Source: Thiodubiliella sp900128405 (GTDB taxonomy: Bacteria > Pseudomonadota > Gammaproteobacteria > PS1 > Pseudothioglobaceae). Taken from it: a DNA stretch of 64,000 bases. This document shows positions 16,593 to 26,624 of this stretch, one piece after another. The DNA lies in contig OY821614.1 in assembly GCA_963682085.1 (NCBI GenBank), positions 1,911,096 to 1,975,095 of the forward strand. The letters run 5' to 3'. How positions within the stretch are numbered: the first letter of the stretch is position 1; each line of letters opens with the position of its first letter. Under the pieces are notes generated by a model that was given only the letters and a program-made list of their open reading frames with translations, was not told the origin of the DNA and did not search any database. The position numbers and the translations under genes are program-made.

Positions 16593-17306
16593 TTATTTAA
16601 TTGCTAGAAAGGTGGCAAAGTTTAAACATTGAAAATGACAAAAATTTTGACTAAATCCTGCTGCTTTAAATCGTGCAAAATGCGTTTGTTCATTGTCTGT
16701 TATCAGCACATTTTCAATTGATTGTCTTTTGGCAGAAATTTCTAGTTCACTGTATCCATTCGCCCGTTTAAAATCCAAATGTAGTTTTGTCATTTCCGCT
16801 TGTTTTTTCACATCATTAAAATGAATTTTATCCGATACAATCAATACACCACCTTTGTTTAACCCTTGATAAATGGCATTAATGAGTGCTTGTCTTTGTT
16901 TAGGATTGATAAATTGTAGGGTGAGATTAAGCACTACCATTGATGCATTTTGAATAGTAATGTCTCCAATATCAGCACAAATCACTTCAAACTTTTCTAT
17001 TTTATTGCTCATATTTTGCACACATTTTTTTGTCATTTCTATTGAGCTGTCCACTGCAATAATATGATTATTTTTATGTGGATTGTTCACGCCAAGGGCG
17101 ATTGCTGTTGCCCCAGTTGAGGCACCAAGGTCGTAATAGTTGGTGTTATTTTGCCCATAAGTTTTTACCATTAAACCAATCATTTCAATCATAGATTGAT
17201 AGCCCGGTACTGAGCGTCTAACCATATCGTCAAACACATTGACAACGCTTGCGTCAAAAGTAAAATCAACCAAATCGTTTTTCTTTAAAAAAATATCATC
17301 ACGCAT
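16593..17306 (-). CDS. cmoA: Carboxy-S-adenosyl-L-methionine synthase
   Basis: A 237-residue SAM-fold enzyme that makes carboxy-SAM from SAM and prephenate for tRNA cmo5U34 modification. MRDDIFLKKNDLVDFTFD and VFDDMVRRSVPGYQSM are strongly CmoA-like; YDLGASTGATAIAL is the SAM loop. The frame stays open upstream, but the ATG at 17306 gives the conserved start. It overlaps ubiC by 8 bases. The usual partner cmoB is not in view. Confidence 0.92.
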   Translation of the reverse strand: MRDDIFLKKNDLVDFTFDASVVNVFDDMVRRSVPGYQSMIEMIGLMVKTYGQNNTNYYDLGASTGATAIALGVNNPHKNNHIIAVDSSIEMTKKCVQNMSNKIEKFEVICADIGDITIQNASMVVLNLTLQFINPKQRQALINAIYQGLNKGGVLIVSDKIHFNDVKKQAEMTKLHLDFKRANGYSELEISAKRQSIENVLITDNEQTHFARFKAAGFSQNFCHFQCLNFATFLAIK

Positions 17307-17766
17307 ATAAAGGCTCCAAGAAAAATTCACACACCAAAAGTTTACTTGTGCCAATGGCAAAAGTTGAACGCCTGCCCCAAATCCCCCCCGTATGGGTTAT
17401 TTGTAATTGACCACGCACAATCTTTGGGTTATTAAACAATATTTCTCCCAATGGTTTAGAGCCAATATTTAATAAATCCCGGGTGTCATCGTTGATGGGA
17501 ATGATTGAACGCGCAAAAACCACTGCCTGTTGATTGCCTAATAATTCCACTTCACGAATGATGCAATCAGCTTGGAAATTGATTAAATCGGCTTCATCCT
17601 TGTTTGCCTGTGCTTGTGTTTGTGACAAGACATTGACTGAAAAATCTGCAAAAAGCTGTTTGAGTTTTTTGGTGAGGGATTGGTCATCAATCAGCCATGG
17701 TTTTACTATTTCAGGTATGGCTGTTTGTGCGTTTAAATTTTCCCAAGTAAGATTTTTAGTGTTCAT
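17299..17766 (-). CDS. ubiC: Chorismate-pyruvate lyase
   Basis: A 155-residue protein matching UbiC in length and pattern: the N-terminal LTWENL-type opening, REVELLGNQQAVVFARSIIP in the middle and ILFNNPKIVRGQLQI near the C-terminus. It removes pyruvate from chorismate to give 4-hydroxybenzoate, the first committed step of ubiquinone synthesis. Its 3' end overlaps the cmoA start; recG lies beyond in the same orientation and ends 75 bases upstream of the ubiC start on this strand. Confidence 0.85.
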   Translation of the reverse strand: MNTKNLTWENLNAQTAIPEIVKPWLIDDQSLTKKLKQLFADFSVNVLSQTQAQANKDEADLINFQADCIIREVELLGNQQAVVFARSIIPINDDTRDLLNIGSKPLGEILFNNPKIVRGQLQITHTGGIWGRRSTFAIGTSKLLVCEFFLEPLYA

Positions 17767-17841
17767 AAGTCCGATATTTTACTTCAAGAAAACGCTGTGC
17801 ATACATTTTTAAGCCCCAACTTCAACGAGGATGAGAGTTGT

Positions 17842-19908
17842 TTAAATACTGGCGTATTGGGCTTTGTCTTTGGTAATCCAGCGATGAATTAAAGCTTGTT
17901 GTTGTGCTTCATCTTCGTTGATAAATTGGTTGCAATAAAAATGCACTTGATTGAGCAGATAGCCATCACGCACGATATTGGCAATTTTCATATCAGCAAT
18001 ACCTGTTTGTTGTGTGCCAAGAATTTCGCCAGGGCCTCGTAATTCTAAATCTTTGTTAGCAATGATAAAGCCATCGTTGGTTTGCCTGAGAATATTCAGG
18101 CGTTGCGTTGCGTTGGCACTCAGTGGTGGCTGATACATTAGAATGCAGATGCTTTTATTGCTACCACGCCCGACACGCCCACGCAGTTGGTGCAATTGTG
18201 CCAGCCCCAAGCGTTCTGAATTTTCAATCACCATTAACGAGGCATTAGGCACATTAACGCCAACTTCAATCACAGTTGTTGCTACCAATACATTAATCTT
18301 ACCCTGTGCAAATTGCTGCATAATAGATTGTTTTTCGTCTTTGTTCATTTTGCCGTGAATGAGCATAACAGTATGGTCTGGTAAATTTTCCTGTAAATAA
18401 TGGTTCGTATTGGTAGCAGACTCTGCCCGCAATGCTTCTGATTCTTCAATCAAAGTGCAAACCCAATACACCTGATTATTGGCATCGCACACCCGCTTGA
18501 TTTTTTCAATCACTTCATCTTTGCGTTCATTACTAAGGGCAATTGTTTGCACTGGCGTTCTTCCCGGTGGCAATTCATCAATAATAGATGAATCTAAATC
18601 TGCATAAGCACTCATCGTCAATGAGCGAGGAATGGGCGTGGCAGTCATCACTAATTGGTGTGGCGTGTTGTGTGCTTTTTGCGTTAAGGACAATCGTTGA
18701 TGCACGCCAAATTTATGTTGTTCATCAACAATCACCAAGCCGAGTTTATTAAAGACCACCGATTTTTGAAACAAAGCGTGTGTGCCAATCACGACTTGTG
18801 CCTGCCCTAGGCGTATTTTTTCCAGTTGTTCCGTTCTTGTTTTGGTGTTTTGTGAGCCTGTTAAAAATGCTATTTCAATGCCTAAAATGGTTAAATAATT
18901 GGTGAAACTTTGTAGATGTTGATAAGCTAAAATTTCAGTTGGCGCCATAATTGCCGCTTGAAAACCATTCTCAATTGCTTGCAAACAAGCAAAAACAGCC
19001 ACAATGGTTTTGCCCGAACCCACATCGCCTTGCAGCAGTCTAAGCATCGGATGATTGGATGATAAATCAGTGTTAATATCTGTGATACTGCGTTGTTGTG
19101 CATTGGTTAGTTCAAAGCCTAGATTTTTATGTAGTTGCTTAGGCAGTGCGTCTTTAATCACAAAAACATTCGTTGTTTTATTTTTCCGTTGTTTTTTTAA
19201 TTGCAATAAACTCAGTTGTTGTGCACACAATTCCTCGATAATCAATCGTTGTTGCGCAATGTGTTTGAATGCTTCAATTTGTTCTAAATTCTCATTTTCT
19301 TTTGGGTGGTGTAATATCTCTAATGCCTGCTTTAATGACGGCATAGAATGACCAGAAAAACGCTCAAAATTATCTCTCAATGGCGATTCTTTTAACGCCG
19401 TCATCGCAACCCCAACCCATTTTTTCATTTGTGCTTGGTGAATGTTGCCAGTCAGCGGATAAATTGGACTTAAAGTCTTTTCCAGTAACGAACTTTGCCC
19501 CTTGGAAATCAGTCGATATTCAGGATGGTGCATTTCTAAGCCATCGCTGCCGTTTTTTACCTCACCAAAGCATTGGATAATGTTGCCACGAACCAGTTGT
19601 TGTTTTTGATATTGATTAAAATGAAAGAAGCGCAACAGTAAGCGTCGATTGTTTTCATCAACAAGATAACACAACAATTGACGCACCCTTGTTGTCGATG
19701 TTTCAACATTTTTAATAGTGAGTTGCACCAAAATCTCATTACCCACCTGTGCTTCATTTAATTTACCAATAGAGGTCTTATTTTGATACCGATGTGGCAA
19801 ATGGAACAACAAATGTTCTAAATTATAAATGCCAATCGCATTCAATTTGTCTTGTGCTTTTGGCCCTAATCCATTAATAGAAATAATAGGATCAGACAAC
19901 TTACTCAT
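17842..19908 (-). CDS. recG: ATP-dependent DNA helicase RecG
   Basis: A 688-residue helicase that remodels stalled forks and Holliday junctions. The N-terminal wedge/OB domain occupies about residues 1-240. Helicase motifs: LLQGDVGSGKTIVA (Walker A), VIVDEQHKFGVHQR (DEQH box), VMTATPIPRSLTMS (motif III) and VGVNVPNASLMVIENSERLGLAQLHQLRGRVGRG (motifs V and VI region). Size matches RecG. The ridA stop overlaps the recG start by one base, so the two are coupled. Confidence 0.97.
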   Translation of the reverse strand: MSKLSDPIISINGLGPKAQDKLNAIGIYNLEHLLFHLPHRYQNKTSIGKLNEAQVGNEILVQLTIKNVETSTTRVRQLLCYLVDENNRRLLLRFFHFNQYQKQQLVRGNIIQCFGEVKNGSDGLEMHHPEYRLISKGQSSLLEKTLSPIYPLTGNIHQAQMKKWVGVAMTALKESPLRDNFERFSGHSMPSLKQALEILHHPKENENLEQIEAFKHIAQQRLIIEELCAQQLSLLQLKKQRKNKTTNVFVIKDALPKQLHKNLGFELTNAQQRSITDINTDLSSNHPMLRLLQGDVGSGKTIVAVFACLQAIENGFQAAIMAPTEILAYQHLQSFTNYLTILGIEIAFLTGSQNTKTRTEQLEKIRLGQAQVVIGTHALFQKSVVFNKLGLVIVDEQHKFGVHQRLSLTQKAHNTPHQLVMTATPIPRSLTMSAYADLDSSIIDELPPGRTPVQTIALSNERKDEVIEKIKRVCDANNQVYWVCTLIEESEALRAESATNTNHYLQENLPDHTVMLIHGKMNKDEKQSIMQQFAQGKINVLVATTVIEVGVNVPNASLMVIENSERLGLAQLHQLRGRVGRGSNKSICILMYQPPLSANATQRLNILRQTNDGFIIANKDLELRGPGEILGTQQTGIADMKIANIVRDGYLLNQVHFYCNQFINEDEAQQQALIHRWITKDKAQYASI

Positions 19909-20297
19909 TACTCAATAACCATAACGCCATCCATCTCCACCTGTGCCGCTTTTGGTAATTCTTTAACGCCAATCGCCGCCCGTGCAGGATAAGGCTGAGA
20001 AAAATATTGTGCCATAATCTCATTCACAATTGGAAAATGACTTAATTCCGTTAAAAAGATATTAAGTTTTACAATGTCATTCAACCCACCACCTGCTGCC
20101 TCACACACCGCTGTTAAATTCTTAAACACCCGATGAATCTGCTCACTAATATCACCCTCAACCATCTCCATCGTCTCAGGTATCAAAGGAATTTGCCCTG
20201 AAAGATAAACAGTTGTCCCACCAGTTACCGCTACCGCTTGTGAATAAGTGCCAATTGCTTGCGGCGCTTTGTTTGTTGAAATAATCTCTTTTTGCAT
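19908..20297 (-). CDS. ridA: RidA family enamine/imine deaminase
   Basis: A 129-residue protein of the RidA/YjgF family: IGTYSQAVAVTGGTTVYLSGQ, VFKNLTAVCEAAGGGLNDIVKL and a C-terminal YPARAAIGVKELPKAAQVEMD with the conserved Arg and Glu. It hydrolyses reactive enamines released by PLP enzymes. The frame is open to 20432, but those codons belong to a decayed transposase; MQKEIISTNKAPQAIG at 20297 is the conserved start. The transposase remnant lies about 100 bases upstream, so the insertion sits in the ridA promoter region. Confidence 0.93.
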   Translation of the reverse strand: MQKEIISTNKAPQAIGTYSQAVAVTGGTTVYLSGQIPLIPETMEMVEGDISEQIHRVFKNLTAVCEAAGGGLNDIVKLNIFLTELSHFPIVNEIMAQYFSQPYPARAAIGVKELPKAAQVEMDGVMVIE

Positions 20298-20399
20298 AAT
20301 AATCTCTTTAAATGGTAATTTAATATGACCAAATTTTACTGCATATTTATACCAAGTCTTAATAAAATGACGAAATGGAGAGCGCAAAATATCTAAAGT

Positions 20400-20665
20400 T
20401 TTGTGTAACGCACATGAGATATCATCACCCATTGCATAAACTTACTAAGATTATTCTCACCTCGTGGCACTACCAATAAATGAAAATGATTAGGCATAAG
20501 ATAATAGGCATGCAGTTCTATGTTTTTTCAAGTCCTGTCTTTAACAAAGTCAAAAAAATACTCATAATCATCATCAAAAACTTGCATACACATTTTACCT
20601 CTGTTGATGTGGTAAATTCCACTTTGGGTTTCTCCTCTAGGTATGCGTGGTATTCTGATGGTTTT
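20400..20665 (-). pseudogene. REP-associated tyrosine transposase (RAYT), remnant copy 1
   Basis: Minus-strand translation gives IPRIPRGETQSGIYHINRG, a DDDYEYFFDFVKDRT segment, an in-frame TGA, then ELHAYYLMPNHFHLLVVPRG and FMQWVMISHV. HFH is the metal-binding HUH motif of Y1 transposases of the IS200/RAYT group. The C-terminal half is missing; sequence runs instead into the region upstream of ridA. Two related copies lie at 25977-26605 and 28370-28830. Confidence 0.8.
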
Positions 20666-20683
20666 TGTGATAAAAAATGAACA

Positions 20684-20845
20684 TTATGGTATTAAAAGTA
20701 GCCTGTCCCCATTATTTTCTTGGGCATCAAAAATATCGTTTGTTTCTTTAATTGATTTTTTTCTTAATTGGTGATTTGCATTTTTCACAAATTTTTCAAA
20801 TGTAGCCAATCTTCTTGCATCGGTTTTGTTTGGTTTTTGAGTCAT
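20684..20845 (-). CDS. Short hypothetical ORF ending in a REP-like sequence
   Basis: A 53-codon frame starting MTQKPNKTDARRLATFEKF, rich in Lys, Asn and Asp. Its last codons run through the REP-like sequence at 20696-20719. No family is recognised. It may be a short gene whose 3' end was replaced by the element, or a chance frame. The rest of the gap to 21122 is AT-rich and holds no other visible gene; the promoter of the next gene should lie there. Confidence 0.25.
   Translation of the reverse strand: MTQKPNKTDARRLATFEKFVKNANHQLRKKSIKETNDIFDAQENNGDRLLLIP
20696..20719. repeat. REP-like end sequence, copy 1
   Basis: AAAGTAGCCTGTCCCCATTA at this site is repeated in the opposite orientation at 25949-25974 (AATAATGGGGACGGGCTACT) and 28336-28362 (degenerate). 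Each copy lies beside a RAYT remnant, on the 5' side here and on the 3' side of the other two, so together they look like the inverted termini of one element. Confidence 0.6.
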
Positions 20846-21122
20846 CAAGATAGTTTAAAAGTATTAAATCCATAATACTTACTTTGATATAAAAGCAAGT
20901 TTTTAGTTTAAGCCAACAAGCTAGTTGGGTTTTATGAGTCATTTGGAGGAACCGCAACATAAAATGTTAATAATATTTTTGTAAAAATAATAAAATCCTT
21001 ATATTAGAACTAACTTATTTTACTAAACTGTAATAATTCGTAGAATTATAATGACAAATTTAGTTTTAATTCAACCCCTTTCCTTGATAGAATATTGTTG
21101 CCTTTAATAATTATTAAAAAAA

Positions 21123-24100
21123 ATGTATAAAATCAACCAAATAGAGAAATCACTCAAAGAAATTGACGCAACAGTTTTTCATAAACTAATGGATGCTTAT
21201 TTAGCAAAACACTATTCATATAATATAGTTTCGAATGGTACTAAGTTAGGAGAGAATAAGCCGACAACAGGCACACCCGATAGCTATGCAGAATTAGATA
21301 ATGGCAATTATGTATTTATAGAATATACAACTCAAAAAACTAATATTACAAATAAGTTTTTGGATGATTTAGATAAATGTTTTAAAGAAGAAAAAACAGG
21401 TATTCCTGCAAATAAAATTGAAAAAATAATACTTGCTTATAATTCAGAGCTAAACCTTAATGAGATTGGAAACTTAAAAGCCAAATGTGCAAAACAAAAT
21501 ATTGATTGCATGGTCTTAGGAAATTCAACAATTGCAAATAAGTTGTTTAATTACCCAAGCATAGCGAAAGAATTTCTAAATATCTCAATTGATACAGGGC
21601 AAATATTAGACTATGATGATTTTATAAAAAATTACAACTCAAATAATTTCTCCACTTCTTTAGATACTACACTTTTATGTAGAGAAAAAGAATTTGAAAG
21701 TTTATATGCAGATATTGCAAATTTTACAATTGTTCTAATAACAGGTGTTTCAGGTATCGGGAAAACAAGACTAGCACTTGAAGTTTGTAAGGAATATTCT
21801 AAAAAAAATAACTTTGTATTTCAAGGTATTTTGAGCAGAGGTGTGAATATTTTTGATGATATAAGGGCATATTTTAATGACGAAAATAATGCCTATCTGA
21901 TTTTAATTGATGATGTTAATAGAATTCATGCTGCTCTGGAATATATTCACAATTATTATGGAGAAAAACTTAAAAATGGCAGTATTAAGATAGTTACCAC
22001 CGTAAGAGATTATGCAAAAGCACAAGTTTTGCAAAAAATACCTCTAGGTTTAAGTTTGTCCGAATTTGAGTTGCAGATATTAAATGATGACTCCATTAAA
22101 AAAATTGTAAAAGATGAGTGTAAAATTACTGACCCTGTCTATCTTGAAAGAATTATTGATATATCACAAGGAAATCCTCGCTTAGCTTTAATGGCTTCAT
22201 ATATAGCAAAAGAAAGAAATGATTTAAGTGCCTTATATGATGTTTCATCGTTATATGATGAATATTTTTCGAACATCAAAAAAGATTTAGATTTTTTAGA
22301 ACAAAATACACTTGTACCAACAATTGCAATTGTCTCGTTTTTTAGATTTGTGGATAAGAATAATCAAGAACAAGTTAAATTAATTGAAACTGTTTTTGGT
22401 GTGCCAATAAACGACTTTTGGAAAGATGTTGAGCGGCTACATAATCTTGAAATATTTGATTTATATGAAAATGAAATTGTAAAAATATCAGACCAAATAT
22501 TATCTACATATCTTTTTTATAAAATAGTATTCGTTGATAAAAAAATACCAATTGATACTTTTTTAGAAAATCTTTTTCCACAGTATCAGTCAAAATTTAC
22601 AGATATTCTTAACCCTATTCTAAGCGCTTTTGATTATCAAAATATTGTTGATACACTTAAATGCCCCGTAAATAAATTATGGTCAAAACACTTAAGTAAT
22701 GAGCAAAATTTATATCGTGTAATGAATACTTTTTGGTTCTTGAAACAAACAGATATTTTGATTTACTTTAAAGAAAAAATTAACGATATTGCAAATGAAG
22801 AGTTTGATATAAATTCTCTTGATTTTTGGACAAAGAGAAATACAAATGTCATAGATGATGAAATATTGAAACAACTTGTAGTTTTTCAATATGACAACAC
22901 ACAAACTACAAAAGCAATCACTCAACTTATTCTTGCTTATTTTGAAAAAAAACCGTCAATTTTTTTAGATGTCCTACAAATTTTAGCCGATGAGTATGGC
23001 TTTAAATATGAAAGTTATCGTTGGAGATACGAGAAAGAAAATACTTTGTTGGAGACTGTTTGGCAAAAATGTAATAATGGCAAAAATGAACTTATTTGTA
23101 AATTATTCATTCAAATATGCAAAGAGTTTCTTAAAGTTGAATTTCAAGACAGTAAATTTAAAGGTATGCAATGTGCGTTTCGATGCTTTAAATTACAAGA
23201 GACTGATGAATTGCAAAACATCAGGAATAATATATTTAAATATCTATCCATTCTTTGTCAAGATAGTCAATATCAAAGTGATATTGTGAGGTTAATTAAA
23301 GATTATCCCTCTAATATGAGCTATATGTATGAACTTTCCAAAGTAGAAGAATGGGATAGCAAAAACATTATAAAACTTATAGAAGATAATTTTGATCCTT
23401 CTATTTACGAACATGCAAAAGCTGTTAATGAGTGTTTAGATGGGTTTGATAGATATAAGATTTTATATAAATCAGACATTCGTAATAAATTTCAACATCC
23501 AATATGTGAGTTGGAAAAGATTATGATGCTAGATCGATTTGAAATTTCTTCCGAAAAATTTAAAAACCAAGACGAAAAGACTGATTGGGATGAAATTGAT
23601 AAAATTAAAAAAAACAGACTAGCAAGATTAATTGAAAATTATAATTTATATGACTGGGATCTGTTGTTTGATAGATGCCATGTAATTTTTAATAATAGTA
23701 ATGATACTTACAAGATTCAAGAGAATTTAGTAGATTTATTTCATATATTAGCAGAACAAGACCAATCGTTATATATTCAAGTATTCGAAAAATATCTTCA
23801 ATTATCTAATCCACTCAATATCAACCTTAATATTGTAGACTTAGTTGATGTTTTAGGAAAAGAAAAAGCCTATAAATTCTTACAAAAACACCCTTATAAC
23901 TTGAAATATTTTTGGTTATTTAGGTTTTTTCAAAGTTTATCAAATGATTTGGTTGAAAAAAATGACATTATAGAAATACTAAGTCTTTATCAAAATGCTG
24001 AACTACAATCTATACCATTTAATACAGGTTTTTTAATAAAGTATTTATCTATTGACCCAGATATTTTTATCAAAGTTACTCAGATTTTAATAGATAGAAC

Positions 24101-24893
24101 TAATGGTGAAAATGAATACTTTATAAATGGGATTAAAAACTTTTTTAATTCGTATTTAGATATATCCAAACATTTAGAGGTGTATTTTAAAAATGATTTA
24201 GAATTGTTAAAACAAGCTTATTTGTTATGTGTAAATAAAAGCCAACATTTTGATTATGATTCAAGTGCTTTAAATAAACTTGTTATTTTAGATTGTTCTT
24301 TTTTAGAAAAGTTTATTCATAAAACATTTGAAAAAAAAGATATTATTGGTTCACACGATATACATATTGATTTGAAAATATTTTGGACAAGGGATGATTT
24401 TAAAACAATTTTTTTCAACATAATAGAGACAATTTTTGATATTTCTAAATCTAAAAAAGTGTGTCGAAGTGGTAAAATATTAAAAAGTTTCCTGTCATGT
24501 CCGCAAGACAACAAAGACATTAAAAGTAAAATAGACTATATCATAAAGAAATATATTGCTGAATTTTCAAAAGATGAAAATAGAATGGTGTTTATTTTTG
24601 AATTTATTAGTGAGCTTTCGCATGAAAATAGAAAAGAGTTTATAGCTTATTTTTTACAAGAAAATGACTCATATGTGCTTTTTAAAAAGCTTTCATTTGA
24701 GTCTAGTAGTTTTGTATGTTTAGGTAGCTACATTCCATATTTACAAAAAGATAAGGATTTTTATACATCATTAATTGGATGCACATCATCAATAAATTTT
24801 TTAAAACATAAGCAGTATTTAGAGCAACAAATTGGATATATTGAGCAACAAATAAATAGTGAAAAGAAGAACGATTTTATGAGGGACTATTAA
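21123..24893 (+). CDS. Large STAND-type ATPase with nuclease-like N-terminus (candidate defence protein)
   Basis: A 1256-residue protein. The first about 150 residues look like a restriction-endonuclease-like fold: TGTPDSYAEL at about 50-59 and VFIEYTTQ at about 64-71, the order expected for PD-(D/E)xK enzymes except that the last residue of ExK is Thr. Walker A is GVSGIGKTR (208-216) and Walker B LILIDDVNR (about 260), followed by a winged-helix-like ISQGNPRLALMA segment, as in STAND/NACHT ATPases. Residues 400-1256 are long helical repeats without recognisable motifs, a likely sensor. The layout of effector, STAND ATPase and helical sensor recalls Avs-type antiphage proteins, but I cannot assign it to a named type. 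It stands alone, is very AT-rich, and lies between decayed transposases, suggesting transfer. Confidence 0.7.
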   Translation: MYKINQIEKSLKEIDATVFHKLMDAYLAKHYSYNIVSNGTKLGENKPTTGTPDSYAELDNGNYVFIEYTTQKTNITNKFLDDLDKCFKEEKTGIPANKIEKIILAYNSELNLNEIGNLKAKCAKQNIDCMVLGNSTIANKLFNYPSIAKEFLNISIDTGQILDYDDFIKNYNSNNFSTSLDTTLLCREKEFESLYADIANFTIVLITGVSGIGKTRLALEVCKEYSKKNNFVFQGILSRGVNIFDDIRAYFNDENNAYLILIDDVNRIHAALEYIHNYYGEKLKNGSIKIVTTVRDYAKAQVLQKIPLGLSLSEFELQILNDDSIKKIVKDECKITDPVYLERIIDISQGNPRLALMASYIAKERNDLSALYDVSSLYDEYFSNIKKDLDFLEQNTLVPTIAIVSFFRFVDKNNQEQVKLIETVFGVPINDFWKDVERLHNLEIFDLYENEIVKISDQILSTYLFYKIVFVDKKIPIDTFLENLFPQYQSKFTDILNPILSAFDYQNIVDTLKCPVNKLWSKHLSNEQNLYRVMNTFWFLKQTDILIYFKEKINDIANEEFDINSLDFWTKRNTNVIDDEILKQLVVFQYDNTQTTKAITQLILAYFEKKPSIFLDVLQILADEYGFKYESYRWRYEKENTLLETVWQKCNNGKNELICKLFIQICKEFLKVEFQDSKFKGMQCAFRCFKLQETDELQNIRNNIFKYLSILCQDSQYQSDIVRLIKDYPSNMSYMYELSKVEEWDSKNIIKLIEDNFDPSIYEHAKAVNECLDGFDRYKILYKSDIRNKFQHPICELEKIMMLDRFEISSEKFKNQDEKTDWDEIDKIKKNRLARLIENYNLYDWDLLFDRCHVIFNNSNDTYKIQENLVDLFHILAEQDQSLYIQVFEKYLQLSNPLNINLNIVDLVDVLGKEKAYKFLQKHPYNLKYFWLFRFFQSLSNDLVEKNDIIEILSLYQNAELQSIPFNTGFLIKYLSIDPDIFIKVTQILIDRTNGENEYFINGIKNFFNSYLDISKHLEVYFKNDLELLKQAYLLCVNKSQHFDYDSSALNKLVILDCSFLEKFIHKTFEKKDIIGSHDIHIDLKIFWTRDDFKTIFFNIIETIFDISKSKKVCRSGKILKSFLSCPQDNKDIKSKIDYIIKKYIAEFSKDENRMVFIFEFISELSHENRKEFIAYFLQENDSYVLFKKLSFESSSFVCLGSYIPYLQKDKDFYTSLIGCTSSINFLKHKQYLEQQIGYIEQQINSEKKNDFMRDY

Positions 24894-25560
24894 ATTTTAA
24901 AATCCATTAATCATCTCTCAAATAATCTTATCATATCACCAATTATCAATAAATAATCACTCTTAAAATCCCAGCAAGATTAACATCAGACACTTTCGAG
25001 GTTTTAACAAATTCTCATTTATTGCTGTAAATATATAGTTTATAGTGATATTTTTTCATTGTTTAAAAATATACCCTCTATATAAGAGGTAGGTAAAAAG
25101 TTATTCCTGCGTGAAAAAACCTAATCTACCCCTTATACAAAGGGTAATTAGAATAACTTATCGGGTTTTTTCACGCATAGACTTTATACTTAAAAATTAT
25201 CCAAACACAAATAAAAATCAACAAAAACACTCAATCATCAAATCAAGAATACAGTGTTACCATCAGTTTGCTCATAGAAATATCAGTTTTATTAATTAAC
25301 CCACTTTATAAGTCTACAATAAGCAATTTTAAGGGATTTTTTGTTATCATTTCAAAGCCTCTTAAAATCCACTTGCTATCAAATGTTTTTTGAAAATATT
25401 TTTAAGCCTAAAGATGAGTCTGCAATTTTTTCAAAAATCATATTTTGCTTTTATCAAATATCAAAGGTAGCAAAACACTACATTTGACAGTAAGTGCTTG
25501 CATTATGCTTAATCAGTAGGATTAACTATCTCACTATTTTATTTTCATAATTTTTTAAAT
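24894..25560. other. Gene-free AT-rich gap with a complex hairpin
   Basis: I see no credible gene here. The main structure is an inverted repeat at 25108-25177: outer arms TGCGTGAAAAAACC and GGTTTTTTCACGCA are perfect over 14 bases, and an inner stem CTAAT-TACCC pairs with GGGTA-ATTAG. A smaller palindrome (TACCCTC...GAGGTA) lies at about 25072-25091. Function is unknown. Confidence 0.5.
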
Positions 25561-25960
25561 TATGAATACAATACTAAACGAAACAAAGGAACTACAATCT
25601 TATTTTTGCTCTTTTGGATGTCTTGATGTAGGGCAAGCTTGTAATTCGGTAGTGAAATATGAATCTATGAGGCTGAATTATTTGAGATTATAGATGGCAC
25701 TAGAGAAAGTTTTGGATGTGATAATTTTGAACACATTGATCCAGTAGCAAGTGTATTAGAACAAGCACTACAAATAGTAAGAAATCATATTGAAGAAATT
25801 ACTTGATACGACTTTCAAAATGACAATAATTTACACAGTACTGAAATTTACACTTACTCAAATTATATGTGTAGCCGTTACGATTATTCATCTGAGGCAA
25901 TTGAAAGACTTAAAAAACACATTTATCCATATCTATTGGATTTAGGGGAAATAATGGGGA
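25561..25960 (+). pseudogene. Frameshifted remnant of an unknown gene
   Basis: The frame opens MNTILNETKELQSYFCSF at 25561 and breaks after about 43 codons; shifting frame continues with AELFEIIDGTRESFG and ASVLEQALQIVRNHIEEIT, stops, and a third piece reads SSEAIERLKKHIYPYLLDLG before running into the REP-like sequence at 25949. The pieces are in order and protein-like, so this is best read as one gene broken by indels. No family is recognised. Confidence 0.45.
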
Positions 25961-25974
25961 CGGGCTACTTTTTT
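25949..25974. repeat. REP-like end sequence, copy 2
   Basis: AATAATGGGGACGGGCTACT, the inverted counterpart of the sequence at 20696-20719, placed immediately 3' of the C-terminus of RAYT remnant copy 2. Confidence 0.6.
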
Positions 25975-25976
25975 CA

Positions 25977-26605
25977 TATTTTTTTTTCATGTTTGTGTTT
26001 TCCTTTAGTTTTCAAAGTTGATAACAAACCATATTTCTGTGCTACTGTGACCACCCAGTTTTTACTACCAATTGGTGTTTGCTTATTAACACTATTTCTA
26101 ATTTTATCTAATTCTTTTTGAGTTTATATAGTCTATTCAATTATCAAGTTACATGTAAGGATTGTGTAATAATGTGCGTCTTTTAAAGTAATAAGCCATA
26201 TTGACAATTTTGCGCTGTTTTTCTTAGATTTGTTCTTAGTACATTTGCTTCTATATAGCGAAGCAAGGTTAAATAATAACTCTTTTTTGTTCAACTATAA
26301 AACTTTTAAATCTGCTTTGAGGTTTTGTTTTTTTGTGGCAAAGTACATGGGATATCACCCATTGCATAAACCTACTAAGACTATTCTCACCTCGTGGCAC
26401 TATCAATAAATGAAAATGATTAGGCATAAGATAATAGGCATGCAGTTCTATGTTTTTTTTCAAGTCTTGCCTTTAACAAAGTTAAAAAATAATCATAATC
26501 ATCATCAAAAACTTGCATGCGCATTTTGCCTATGTTGATGATGTGGTAAATTCCACTTTGGGTTTCTCCTCTAGGTATGCGTGGTATTCTGATGGTTTTA
26601 AATAA
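25977..26605 (-). pseudogene. REP-associated tyrosine transposase (RAYT), remnant copy 2
   Basis: The most complete of three copies. Read on the minus strand from about 26605: TIRIPRIPRGETQSGIYH, DDDYDYFLTLLKARLEK, then a frameshift in an A run, ELHAYYLMPNHFHLLIVPRG with the HUH-type HFH, FMQWVISHV, and after a further break the C-terminal DKIRNSVNKQTPIGSKNW and AQKYGLLSTLKTKG. No intact start codon is seen. It shares about 450 bases of near-identical DNA with copy 3, pointing to duplication within this genome. Confidence 0.8.
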
Positions 26606-26624
26606 TGAATGCTTGTGCAGTCCT

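Noticed and set aside
25111..25299. 62-codon plus-strand frame in the gap after the STAND ATPase
   Set aside because: It starts inside the palindrome, has no ribosome site and its composition is that of AT-rich non-coding DNA.
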